Source of the DNA: Aulostomus chinensis | Lineage: Eukaryota; Chordata; Actinopteri; Syngnathiformes; Aulostomidae | Assembly (NCBI GenBank): GCA_037954235.1 | Contig: JBBMOA010000001.1 | Coordinates: 18,928,643 to 18,992,642, forward strand | Direction: 5' to 3' | DNA: 64,000 nt | Notes under the pieces: generated by a model | Databases searched by the model: none | Told to the model about the DNA's origin: nothing | Seen by the model: only the letters and a program-made list of their open reading frames with translations | Position numbers and translations under genes: made by a program | In this document: positions 47,015 through 56,394 of the stretch, one piece after another | Layout of the letters: each line of letters starts with the position of its first letter | Numbering within the stretch: the first letter of the stretch is position 1

Positions 47015-47667
47015 GATATATATGCCTTTAACTGCCTCAATTACTGCAGGAACCAACCAGAACCATCCAGAACCTGAACCTCTATATCTGATCCTGGGTC
47101 TGTTTGTTTCCATAGGCTAGCACACGGCACAGGTCGGCCTGGTTTTAGAAAGTTTCTTGGAATCCTTATTATCAATAAAGTATCAAATATTTTGCATAAT
47201 AAATGCATGCATGGCCTCATATTTTGCCATTTTAACGTGCTTTAAGTTGACGGTGCCCACCTGTGGTGTCAATGTTTCTATGTTTGTCTGTTCTGGTCTG
47301 AATGAAAGAGGAGGTTTTCTTGGTCATGTGACGTGGATGAGAGTTCAACTAGAACTTCCTGATTCAACAGGATTTGAGTTTGTTGGGATTTTGTCAAAGA
47401 CACCAACCAAACCTCTGAGTGGTGCAGATGTCTGCTGACTCCTCAGAGCAGACTGGAGCTCAGCCTCACTCACCTGTGGGAGCCCCAGCAGAGCCACCGG
47501 GTGATGGAGTTTCAGTTTAGGCTCCAAGGTCCTGGATTGAATTGGTGTTTTGTGTTTTTAGGCCTCCTGGCACCGATGAATGAATGAACCATTGTTCCAG
47601 AGGGAGCTGGTGTCAGGTCAGTCCCTGTTTCTACAAGACCTCCTGCTGCAGAGCCACACTGGGAAAC
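47011..47667. other. Intergenic stretch
   Basis: No supported gene, tRNA or known repeat. Several 60-90 codon open frames lack recognisable motifs. Confidence 0.5.
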
Positions 47668-47702
47668 ATCCATCCATCCATTTTCTTCCACTTATCCTGT
47701 TT

Positions 47703-47706
<4 letters not shown>
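47668..47706 (-). mobile_element. SINE tail fragment
   Basis: CATCCATCCATCCATTTTCT then CCACTTATCCTGTTTAGG is the reversed 3' tail of the SINE family, ending at the GT tract that closes arm B. Confidence 0.6.
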
Positions 47707-47743
<37 letters not shown>

Positions 47744-48029
47744 AAGTCAAGTCACAACAAAGTTCTCTCATGACTCTTTACTAGTAGAGCAGGTCCAGCA
47801 CCAAACTCCTTCAATGAATCTACACCCAACAATTCTCCACCAGCAAACACATCCTGCAACAGTGGTGATGAAAACCTTCCTTTTCACAGGCAGGAACGTT
47901 GAGCAGATCCAGGATCAGTGGGGACGGCCTTCTGCTTTGACCGATTGGGGGGAAAGAGAGCAGGAGAGCAGGGCAGAGACAAAGACAGAGAATGCTGTCC
48001 TAAAACAAGGACTGTTCAGTCAATGGTAG

Positions 48030-48101
48030 AGCAGAGTGGTGCAGAGGAAGCGTGCTGGGCCCATAACCCAGAGGTTGATGGATCAAAACCATCCTCTGCT
48101 A
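48030..48101 (+). tRNA. tRNA-iMet(CAT)
   Basis: 72 nt initiator tRNA: acceptor AGCAGAG/CTCTGCT with A1-T72, anticodon stem CTGGG/CCCAG with three G-C pairs, loop CCCATAA (CAT), T-arm GATGG/CCATC with loop ATCAAAA. Compared with canonical vertebrate initiator tRNA it has a T-G pair in the D stem and G57 changed to A. It would bring the first Met to the ribosome. There is no T4 run until about 70 bases downstream. It is the only one of five related sequences in the window with the normal anticodon. Confidence 0.88.
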
Positions 48102-48345
48102 AAAGAAGAAAAATAAAATGAACCTGCATCTTTAGAAATGTGTGTCTGTTAAAAAGAGGTTCATAAGGATTTTGTCTTCCTCCACAATCACCAACCATTG
48201 TGAGAGTTAACAACAGTCCACTTTCTGACTGAAGCAAAAGTAGACTTCAAAAGGTTTTTCTGATTCACCATAGCAGCTAAATTTCCATTTCCATTTCCTG
48301 AACAGGACAGGTTAAAAAAAAGGGAATGTCATGACCAAACTGGGA

Positions 48346-48440
48346 AACATCGATCCATCCATTTTCTTCCACTTATCCTGTTTAGGGTTGTGTGTGTGGG
48401 AGGGGTGAGGGGGGTGGGGTGGGGGGTGGGCTGGAGCCTA
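48346..48440 (-). mobile_element. SINE tail fragment with G-rich tract
   Basis: ATCCATCCATTTTCTTCCAC then TTATCCTGTTTAGGG and GGCTGGAGCCTATC are reversed SINE 3' sequences. Between them, 48,398-48,430 holds at least five runs of three or more G, a strong G-quadruplex motif on the plus strand. Confidence 0.65.
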
Positions 48441-48493
48441 TCAATGTGAAACATTTGAAATTCAGATCCCTCTTCTTTTGACAATCCTGCTCC

Positions 48494-48565
48494 AGCAGAG
48501 TGGCTCAGCAGAAGAGAGCTGGGCCCAGAACCCAGAGATCAATGGATTGAAACCATCCTCTGCTA
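48494..48565 (+). pseudogene. Initiator-type tRNA, CAG anticodon, diverged
   Basis: 72 nt with intact acceptor AGCAGAG/CTCTGCT and anticodon loop CCCAGAA (CAG). The D-arm is altered (GGCTCAGCAGAAGAGAGC) and the T stem AATGG/CCATC has one mismatch, with loop ATTGAAA. Present in arm B only. Probably a pseudogene. Confidence 0.8.
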
Positions 48566-49340
48566 AAAGAGCAAATAAAATGAACCACAACCAGGCTCTA
48601 CAATCAGTACCCCCCCCCCCCTCCAATCTGGGAGCAAAGGTTTGCACCTACAGCTCTTAAGGAGCTTCCTTGGGCCACTCTCCCCTTTTGGCTCCACCCC
48701 CTTGAAGGAAACCACCAGGAAGAGGTGAGGACTGACGTGACGACTGAAACTGCCACATTTACATGAGACAAACCTGATCAACACTAAATACCAGGCCTTG
48801 CACAGTGATTCCCACTGACTGACACTGGGGTCTTCATTGTCCACAGGCAGGATGGCCGGTCCCCCTGTGCTTCCCAGGTCCCTCCCTGGAACACATGGCA
48901 TAGAAAATGTTTCACTTGTTTGCTGATTCAATAAACCTGACCATTAACATGTGTGTGTGCCTCTAATTTACATAAACTGTTAATACCAAGACAAATGCTA
49001 CCTTCAATTAATCATTTATGTCATGGAACCCTTGGTCTCCATTACATTGGTCAACCAGAGAAGCTTCAACTGGTGACGCTCATTCAATCATAACTTGTTC
49101 TGTTGATCAGAGGAGCTGCTGGGTGATGAATGCTGATGTTTGTCCACTGGTGTGATAAAGTGTCCCCTGTTACTGAGATGTGAATGAACACCTCCTCAGG
49201 TCAAAGCTGCAATGAAGTCAAGTCATAACCCTGTAAAGCACCAAATAACAACAAAAGTTACACTTTACAAGTAGAACAGGTCCAGTTCAACACTCCTTAA
49301 ATGAATTTACACCCAACAATTCTTCATGAGCAAGCACATC

Positions 49341-49640
49341 CTAGCTTAGGCCCAACTTTTCTTGGCACTCTCCCAGATCCTTGGGAGCTTCTGGGGGAGC
49401 GCTAGTTGGGCCTAAGCTAGGCGCTAAGCTAAGGTGGTCTGCACCAGCTAGTGATGGCTGGCTAGCTCTCGCAGCTTTGGTGCAGAGCCGCTGCAGGTCC
49501 AATTCAACCTCGCTAAGCCTCACCTCCAACACAACAAAAAACTACATTTAACACACTTATCAGTATCACTAAAGGAGGCAGAGGAGGGACAAAACATGTG
49601 GCACTCTGAGCAGGAGAGAGGAGAACAAGAGGGAGAAGCC
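49341..49640 (-). pseudogene. Arm B copy of the ORF1-like fragment and hairpin
   Basis: Reverse complement of 36,645-36,970. A T-run one base shorter shifts the frame after CVKC, so the later helix region reads in another frame (MLEVRLSEVELDLQRL). Hairpin arms are kept at about 49,346-49,427. Confidence 0.55.
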
Positions 49641-50224
49641 ATCGTTAGCTTAGCGTGTTTACAAGGCAGAAAGACTGTTGCTACCAGAATGACGGTCTTT
49701 TAAACTTCAGCCAAATAAAGCAATTAGGTATTAATTTTTGGTGGGTAATTAGTCAACGAAATAAGGAATTAGCAGGGAGGATCACACTTTAGCGAGCACA
49801 ATGAAGCAAGGCTCTACGTTCAGCAACACAGAAAAAGGAGTTGAGGTCACAGGCTTCCTGCAACCAAGGTCAAAAATCCAGGACGGACGAATGGCAGGAC
49901 AACAAAGACAAAGACACAAGAAACAGAGATAATAACCTTAAACTCCATAACAACCATAACAAATATAACCATACAGAACATATATAACAAATATAACAAG
50001 AAAAGCATTAAAAAATATGTCACCTCTGGTCAAATACCCTGATTTGCATTTGTGTCTGTCAGCATTTTCATTTTCATGTTAAAGCCTCCAGAATGAGGGG
50101 AGGGGTCAGGGGCAGTTTTCTGTGTCGTCTGCAAACTGAATTACAGGAAACCTGAACTTCCACTGTCAATGTATCCAACTGATGAATAATTGTTTGATCT
50201 ATACATAGATAACTTGTAGTTATT

Positions 50225-50225
<1 letters not shown>

Positions 50226-50258
<33 letters not shown>
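50226..50258 (+). repeat. (AC)n microsatellite, arm B
   Basis: About 16 units, half the length of the mirrored arm A tract at 36,011-36,076. Confidence 0.95.
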
Positions 50259-50924
50259 TTTGTGAAACAACTCAGGAGTCATCAGGTGTTTTACTCAGAG
50301 GGATTCATTCATGATAAATGAGCATGGAGGAGACGCAGTAATCATCAACACAAGCGTCACATGAGCAGGTCACCACCCACTGTCACTGATTGGTTCTTGT
50401 AAGAATCACTCCTAACGCCATCAGGAGGTCATTTTTTGTCCTGCCCTGTCTCAACTGTTGGAGCACAACTACAGCCTGAACTCTGCCACTACCTTATCCC
50501 TCCCTAACAACCTCATTCAGACCCACTATCTGGACTAGCCTGACCCCCCTGACCCTCATCAGTCACTCGTAGTGCCTCACACTGGAGGGAATAGGAGCAT
50601 CTGTGAGCTCTGACTGTTGGGATGCACATCCATGTGATGGAAGAGCTGTTTTAAACAGGGAATCATTTGACCTCTTGACCTGTGTGGGCAGGTACAGAGG
50701 GACAATTCCATCATGAACAATAATATTACTAAACAAATGGGTCTTTAGCTTCTTTCTAAAGGTGTCCACAGCGTCCTCATGTCCAGTGGGAGAGCATTCC
50801 AGAGTCTAGGAGCTGCAACCTGGAAGGTTCACTCTCCTTCAGTAAGGGACCCCACAGGTATCACTAAAGTGCTTTAGACTGCAAAGCACTCAGCTAATCA
50901 AGCTGGGATCAACTGCTGTGGTGA

Positions 50925-53084
50925 TCAAGGTATCATCATATATAACAAACAAAGAAAACAAAGTTGAGGAAAAGCACACAAAGAAAAAACTATGAACATA
51001 AACAGAGCATCTTCTACACCAGATGTCACAGGGCTCAGTAGACCTCTGGTTTGACCCATAGCAGGTCCAGTCTCCAGGGTGCCCCCATCATTCTGCTTTT
51101 CAGTTGCAGGACATGCAGCAGAATCCCATCGCTCCTCTGCAGAAGAACATATGAGAGCGTCTGCTTGCTCTTCTCTGGCTGGACGTAGAGGAGAGTCTGC
51201 TTGCTCTTCTCTGGCTGGACGTAGAGGAGAGTCTGCTTGCTCTTCTCTGGCTGGACGTAGGGGAGAGTCTGTTTGCTCTTCTCTGGCTGGACGTAGGCGA
51301 GAGTCTGCTTGTTCTTCTCTGGCTGGACGTAGGGGAGAGTCTGTTTGCTCTTCTCTGGCTGGACGTAGGGGAGATTCTGCTTGCTCTTCTCTGGCTGGAC
51401 ATAGGGGAGAGTCTGTTTGCTCTTCTCTGGCTGGACGTAGGGGAGATTCTGCTTGCTCTTCTCTGGCTGGACATAGGGGAGAGTCTGTTTGCTCTTCTCT
51501 GGCTGGACGTAGGGGAGTGTCTGTTTGCTCTTCTCTGGCTGGACGTAGGGGAGATTCTGCTTGCTCTTCTCTGGCTGGACGTAGGGGAGAGTCTGCTTGC
51601 TCTTCTCTGGCTGGACGTAGGAGAGAGTCTGTTTGCTCTTCTCTGGCTGGACGTAGGGGAGAGTCTGTTTGCTCTTCTCTGGCTGGACGTAGGGGAGAGT
51701 CTGCTTGCTCTTCTCTGGCTGGACGTAGGGGAGAGTCTGCTTGCTCTTCTCTGGCTGGACGTAGGGGAGAGTCTGCTTGCTCCTCTCTGGCTGGACATAG
51801 GGGAGAGTCTGTTTGCTCTTCTCTGGCTGGACGTAGGGGAGAGTCTGTTTGCTCTTCTCTGGCTGGACGTAGGGGAGAGTCTGTTTGCTCTTCTCTGGCT
51901 GGACGTAGGGGAGAGTCTGCTTGCTCTTCTCTGGCTGGACGTAGGGGAGAGTCTGTTTGCTCTTCAGAAGTTTGCTGGACCTTCACTTGAAGGTCATGAT
52001 TTTCCTCTTTCAAACAGCTTTTTAAATCATGAAGATTTCCCAGGATTTCCCTCTGAGCCCTGTTCCTTTTCTTCTTTTGTGTTCTCAGTGCACATCGAAG
52101 ACTCTGAACTTCACCGTTCAGACTGTCACACTTTGTGGGGTCCTGGTCCTTCCTTGATTCAAGGTGGGCCAACTCAGCAGTGAAGGTCTCTGTCTCCTGA
52201 GATGCAGTAGAAACTCGTCTCCTCAAACATCCATTTTCTGCCTCTCTCTCCTCACTCTGGGATCTCAGCTGTTCAAGAGTCGTCTTCTTCTCAGTGAGTT
52301 CTTCTCTCATTTTGTTCTTCTCTGCCTGGATGGAGTTGAGCTCACACTTGAGGTCACACTTCTCCTTGTAAACCATCTTCACCTCAAGCTGAAGATTGTG
52401 GACTTGTGTGTTCAGGTCTCTGATCTGAACCTGGTTCTCCTCCCTCACAGATTCAAGGTTGCCCACCATGGCAGACATGTTCTCTACCAGCTGATATGCA
52501 ATAATCTTCTCTTGTCCAAGACTAGAAACCTGTCCCCACAAATTCTGGTTTTCTGTCCATCTCTTGTCACACAGAGACTGAAGCTGATCAAGTGCACTTT
52601 TCTTCTCAGTCAGGTCTTCCTCAAGACATTTCATCTCCACCTGTTCACTCTCCCTCAGAGACTGAACCTGGGTCAGCTCTTTTCTGAGCTCATTGTTCTC
52701 TCCATCAACCTTCCTCCCCTCACACTGAAGACTGTGGACTGTTGCGTTCAGATCTTCTATCTGAGTCTGGTTCTTGTCCTGGACCGTTTTGAGGTTGGCC
52801 ACCACAGCAGTGAGGTTCTGGAGCTCCTGGATTGCTCTTTTATTCTCACGTTCAAGAGGAGAAACTTGTTCCCTCAAATTCTGGTTTTCTGCCTGTGTGT
52901 TGTCACACAGAGACTGAAGCTGCTCAAGTGCAGCTTTCTTCTCAGTCAGGTCCTCCTGCTCTGTCAGCCTTAGAGATGGAGGAGCAGGATCACATTGACC
53001 AGGATCATTCAGTGGATAAATACAGCTCCTACTGAGATCCACCAGATCTCTGAATGCTCCAACTATACAATCCAATGGAGTCAT
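50925..53084 (-). CDS. Coiled-coil protein with 12-residue tandem repeats and hydrophobic C-terminus (copy B)
   Basis: A 719-codon open frame, the inverted partner of the gene at 33,300. The N-terminal 373 residues align without gaps to copy A with roughly 18-20 substitutions, several of them radical (for example QREG to QCEG, GNSAHWEI to RNRAQREI), and the heptad pattern is kept. Residues 374-637 are 22 units of EEQTDSPLRPAR type, four more than copy A, which accounts exactly for the 48-residue length difference. The hydrophobic end (ALFMFIVFSLCAFPQLCFLC) is conserved. The start matches copy A, after the same upstream in-frame stop. The AATAAA found after copy A is mutated here. Function unknown; see copy A for alternatives. 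Confidence 0.65.
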   Translation of the reverse strand: MTPLDCIVGAFRDLVDLSRSCIYPLNDPGQCDPAPPSLRLTEQEDLTEKKAALEQLQSLCDNTQAENQNLREQVSPLERENKRAIQELQNLTAVVANLKTVQDKNQTQIEDLNATVHSLQCEGRKVDGENNELRKELTQVQSLRESEQVEMKCLEEDLTEKKSALDQLQSLCDKRWTENQNLWGQVSSLGQEKIIAYQLVENMSAMVGNLESVREENQVQIRDLNTQVHNLQLEVKMVYKEKCDLKCELNSIQAEKNKMREELTEKKTTLEQLRSQSEEREAENGCLRRRVSTASQETETFTAELAHLESRKDQDPTKCDSLNGEVQSLRCALRTQKKKRNRAQREILGNLHDLKSCLKEENHDLQVKVQQTSEEQTDSPLRPAREEQADSPLRPAREEQTDSPLRPAREEQTDSPLRPAREEQTDSPLCPAREEQADSPLRPAREEQADSPLRPAREEQADSPLRPAREEQTDSPLRPAREEQTDSLLRPAREEQADSPLRPAREEQAESPLRPAREEQTDTPLRPAREEQTDSPLCPAREEQAESPLRPAREEQTDSPLCPAREEQAESPLRPAREEQTDSPLRPAREEQADSRLRPAREEQTDSPLRPAREEQADSPLRPAREEQADSPLRPAREEQADALICSSAEERWDSAACPATEKQNDGGTLETGPAMGQTRGLLSPVTSGVEDALFMFIVFSLCAFPQLCFLCLLYMMIP
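51174..51965 (-). repeat. 36 bp coding minisatellite (22 units)
   Basis: The same 36 bp unit as in arm A. It has its own variants (EEQAESPLRPAR is found only here), so units have expanded and been homogenised separately in the two arms. Open in most frames on both strands. Confidence 0.95.
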
Positions 53085-53214
53085 AGCCTTCTGTCCTGGG
53101 TTGATCTGAAGATCTTGAGCCAGACTAAATCTCCTGGAACTGTCAAGTGTTTAAAGACCAAAACTGCCCCAGAAATGTGGAGTCTGGGTTCTTTTCTATA
53201 ATGTGATGGCAGTG

Positions 53215-53630
53215 ACAGTCCTGCAGAGTGACATCACTGACATGACTGGATGACTTCAGTCACATGACTGGATGACAGTGTAGATGCCAATGCAGAGGTT
53301 GGGGAAATAGTCTCTGAGAATCCAGCTTGAAGCCACGCCCTCCTTGTTCTTCAAAAACCCAAACAGCGACCATCAGTCTCCCTGAAATCCTGTACTTGGG
53401 TTCAGTGTTGCTGTTCCATTTTGCAGCAGTAGGTGTCGCTGTGATCCCAGGTTCAGTTCAAGAGTCCCAACTCCAGCTCATGTTGGTGACCTCAGTGGCA
53501 GGTAAAATGGTGCTTCAGTGGATCATGTGATCAACTCATGTGTGTCCTCACTGCTCCACGGGTCTGTCAAATGTTCTGTAAAAAGTTGGACCCAGCAGAG
53601 CTGCTAGATTAGGAGTTGATGGAGTCGTTG
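53215..53630 (+). repeat. Segmental repeat X3 with CACGTG-family unit
   Basis: Direct match to 24,036-24,480. It starts with GTGACATCACTGACATGACT and one to two 22 bp units (here CACATG rather than CACGTG). It forms the upstream flank of copy B; in arm A most of it (about 300 bp) is missing. Confidence 0.85.
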
Positions 53631-54440
53631 AAGCCCTGATTTCTGGGTCTCACAGTCTTTTTACTCTCTTGGCTCCACCCACACAGGGAAGGAGAACATC
53701 CTCATAGAGAGTCAGTGTTTTTCCATGTTTAACCCAATCAGCTCTCAGTGGTTAAGAACAGGTGAGTTAGTGAGTGTGGTTCGTTCTAATCTGATGTCCA
53801 AGCTGCAGGGAACAGCAAAGCCAAACAGTACAGAAGCCTTTCAGCATTCATGCAGACTGGAAAGAGGCTGAAATGCTCCCTGCTTCTGGAAGGAGCAGAG
53901 ATGGAGCCAGAAAAAACACAGAATTTACCCAGACTCTGATTTGAACTAGCAAGAGACTCAAGCTGGTCATGAAGTATGATTGGCTGCCTCTTCGTGATGT
54001 CATTCACACACACCTGTATAATCAGGATGTGAGCTGAGGGGTGGAGATCGATGAGTCCTGGAGACGTTCAATAATGTCCACAACTTTGGCACCAGGAAGA
54101 CAGCAGGTGATGGCACCTGGGAGTTCAACAGACCTGATGATTGAACCACCAATCACAAGGATTTCAGCCTCCATTGTAAACAGAGAGTTTAGATGAGAGA
54201 GAACCTGCTGTCAGCCTCACCAGTCAGGGCAGTGGCAGAGGCAGCAGAGTCGAATGAAGCAGGACCACCTGGCAGGTCTCAGCTGGAGGTGATGTCATCA
54301 CTGGCCTCAGTCCTCACCAGTGCTCTGCCTAGCAACAGGGACGATGGAGAGAAACCAGTAGAAGCACTCTGAGAGTTGGAGACAGCAGGAGGAGAGACAC
54401 CACGACAGAGATTCCCATGGGAAACTGTTGGATCCACTCA
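53631..54440. other. Intergenic stretch
   Basis: No supported gene. A minus-strand frame near 53,786-54,013 has no recognisable domain. Confidence 0.5.
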
Positions 54441-54775
54441 GGACAAACTGGACAGACACAGATCAAAGACAGAATTGATGATGATGTCATCAGGGCTTTG
54501 ATGGTGTCTTTATTTGTACCTAGAATTCTGTCTTTGATCTCAGGAGGACATGAAAGAAACCCAATTGAGGAAAGTAGAGGAGAACATTCAGCTTCATTAG
54601 AAACGCTTGAACTGTTGAACAGTAGAATTTGTTTGAAACAGTTTACAACACTGAGTGACAGGATTGAAGAGGGAAGAGTTTTGTATTTTCAGTTTAATTC
54701 TAACTTTAAACTGGGCATGAACATTTTTAGTAGTTCATATTCTAAAATACAGAGGAAGTCATGTCATTCCCTTTT
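54441..54775 (+). repeat. Segmental repeat Y (copy 2)
   Basis: Direct match to 38,940-39,250 with only scattered differences, for example TTTCAGTTTAATTCTAACTT shared and AGTAGTTCATAT versus AGTCGTTCATAT. It lies outside the inverted repeat, so it spread by a separate event. Confidence 0.8.
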
Positions 54776-55330
54776 GAAGAAAATAAAAAACATGTGAAGC
54801 TCCTCCCCCCAGCTCCAGATGGACAGACAGACATGAGAGTGGCCAGGAAGCAAAGAAGTGTTGTGCTCCTCTCCAGTGCTCTGGTGTTGTTGTGTTCTTC
54901 TCAGCTCCATCATGAAGACCTGCTGGCACTGGGCGCTGGTGGAAGTTTGCAGCTCTCACTGGAAAGTCCTGAGGCTCCTCCCACTCTGAAGCAGGCAGTT
55001 GCTCCCAGCCAGCCCACACTTTCACTCTCTGGTGTAGGAGTGAAGAACAAAATCAGAATCAAGAACCATCACTGTTTCATTGGGGCTCCTTTCTCCTTGT
55101 TCTGATCCAGAAACTCAACAGCTTCTATCATTGATTTGACAGGAAATGTTGATGACACACTGGGATTTTTGTTCTCCTGCTGTCACTGTCAAGTGCAGCT
55201 TAACATGAGAGGCAGCAGGATCATTCATGTGTTCATGTTTCCAGCAGACAAGGAGGGAACCTGGGAGGACTTCAGGGACTTTGATCAGTGGTTCTCACTT
55301 CAGGTCTGAAAGCTTTTGTTTATGAAGTTT
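54776..55330. other. Intergenic stretch
   Basis: No supported gene. The plus frame 54,761-55,105 has no start context or motif that would support coding. Confidence 0.5.
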
Positions 55331-55403
55331 GAACGGAGCCAGGAGTTGAACCTAGAATCTTCTGATCCAAAGTCAGACGTGTTGTCCATTGCGCCACCAG
55401 ACC
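55331..55403 (-). pseudogene. Arg-derived tRNA relic with TTG anticodon
   Basis: The minus strand has TGGCGCAATGGACAACACGT, anticodon stem TCTGA/TCAGA, GATTCTAGG and T-arm CTAGGTTCAACTCCTGG, a body like tRNA-Arg(ACG/TCG). The anticodon loop is CTTTGGA (TTG, Gln). The acceptor GGTCTGG/CTCCGTT pairs poorly. It is most likely a pseudogene. Confidence 0.7.
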
Positions 55404-56261
55404 TACAGAGGGGAGGGGCTTCTACAAAAAGAGTCAACATTTGTATGAAAGAAAATTTCAACGCTATGGTGGCATTTTCTGTTTTTGTGCTGTCTGATTG
55501 TCTAAATATCAGGTTTAGATCAATAAATGAACACTGGAACACCAAAAGAGAAAACAGTAATTAATAAAAGATGATCAACTGTTTTTTAATAAACATTTAT
55601 TATTTAACATGAAACGACTGACTTTTTAAAGAAGAAAATAAGAAAGAGAACCTGCATCATCCCAGCCATGAAGACCTCAACATGGTTGAAGAGAAAGTCT
55701 TGGGGTGGATTCTTGTGTTTTGCAGCATCCTTGATGAGTCTGCATAGAAACATTGGTGTTGTGGACCCACATCCACCAGGAGTGGAGCTCAACCAAGAAG
55801 AGCAAGAGGGGAATGTTTCTGGAGGAGTTTAGTTAGGAGTTAGTTTATTTGACAGCTGATTGGAGACGTGGGTCAAAACTGACCGTTACCATGGAGATGG
55901 GAACAGAAAGCTGACACAAGAGGAAGGTTCCAGCTCTGAAAAAGGAGTTTGATCAAAATCTTGAACTGACAGCAGAAATATCCTTTTGTATGTTGACCTT
56001 TGTTGACAGAAGTCACTTTAGCTTGGCAGTGAAAAGAATGGCTGCTAGCTTGACAAAGAACTGCACAAGATTGAGATGCTAACTTCCTGTTGGACGAAAA
56101 AAGATCCAGACATAATCCTCCTCTGAGTCCACAGACCTGAGCACCGCTGCTCTGACTACCAGGTTACCTCCTGGTTATCAGGGTGAAGTCAATAAAATAA
56201 TTAATAATAATAATAAAAGAAATAAATAATACTAAATCAAGGCCAGTTTAATAAATGGTAC
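55404..56261. other. Intergenic stretch with one minisatellite founder unit
   Basis: No gene. At 56,073-56,097 a single GAGATGCTAACTTCCTGTTG (plus GACGA) unit precedes, by about 320 bp, the tandem array of the same unit at 56,395. An AT-rich AATAATAATAATAAAAG stretch lies at about 56,190-56,235. Confidence 0.6.
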
Positions 56262-56333
56262 AGCAGAGAGGAGCAGAGGAAGCGTGCTGGGCCCAGAACC
56301 CAGAGGTTGATGGATCAAAACCATCCTCTGCTA
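56262..56333 (+). tRNA. Initiator-type tRNA, CAG anticodon
   Basis: 72 nt with acceptor AGCAGAG/CTCTGCT, anticodon stem CTGGG/CCCAG, loop CCCAGAA (CAG) and T-arm GATGG/CCATC with loop ATCAAAA. Position 8 is A instead of T and the D stem has an A-G mismatch, which weakens the fold. TTTT occurs 28 bases downstream (56,361). The 3' flank is shared with the truncated copy at 45,399. Confidence 0.7.
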
Positions 56334-56394
56334 AAAGAAAGGAGCCAAATAAACCTGGTTGTTTTGAAATGTGGATCTGTTAAAAAGAGGTGGT

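Larger units (their letters stand above)
47708..53630 (-). repeat. Inverted repeat arm B
   Basis: Mirror of arm A in reverse order. From the inside: GT tract (47,708-47,742), initiator-type tRNA, L2 and ORF1-like relics, AC tract, coiled-coil gene, CACGTG repeat, X-repeat segment (53,215-53,630). It lacks the arm A SINE and tRNA-Ala, but has a second initiator-type tRNA (48,494) and four more VNTR units. Confidence 0.9.

Noticed and set aside
54761..55105. 114-codon ORF and its opposite-strand 88-codon ORF
   Set aside because: No motif, overlaps on both strands, and starts within segmental repeat Y.
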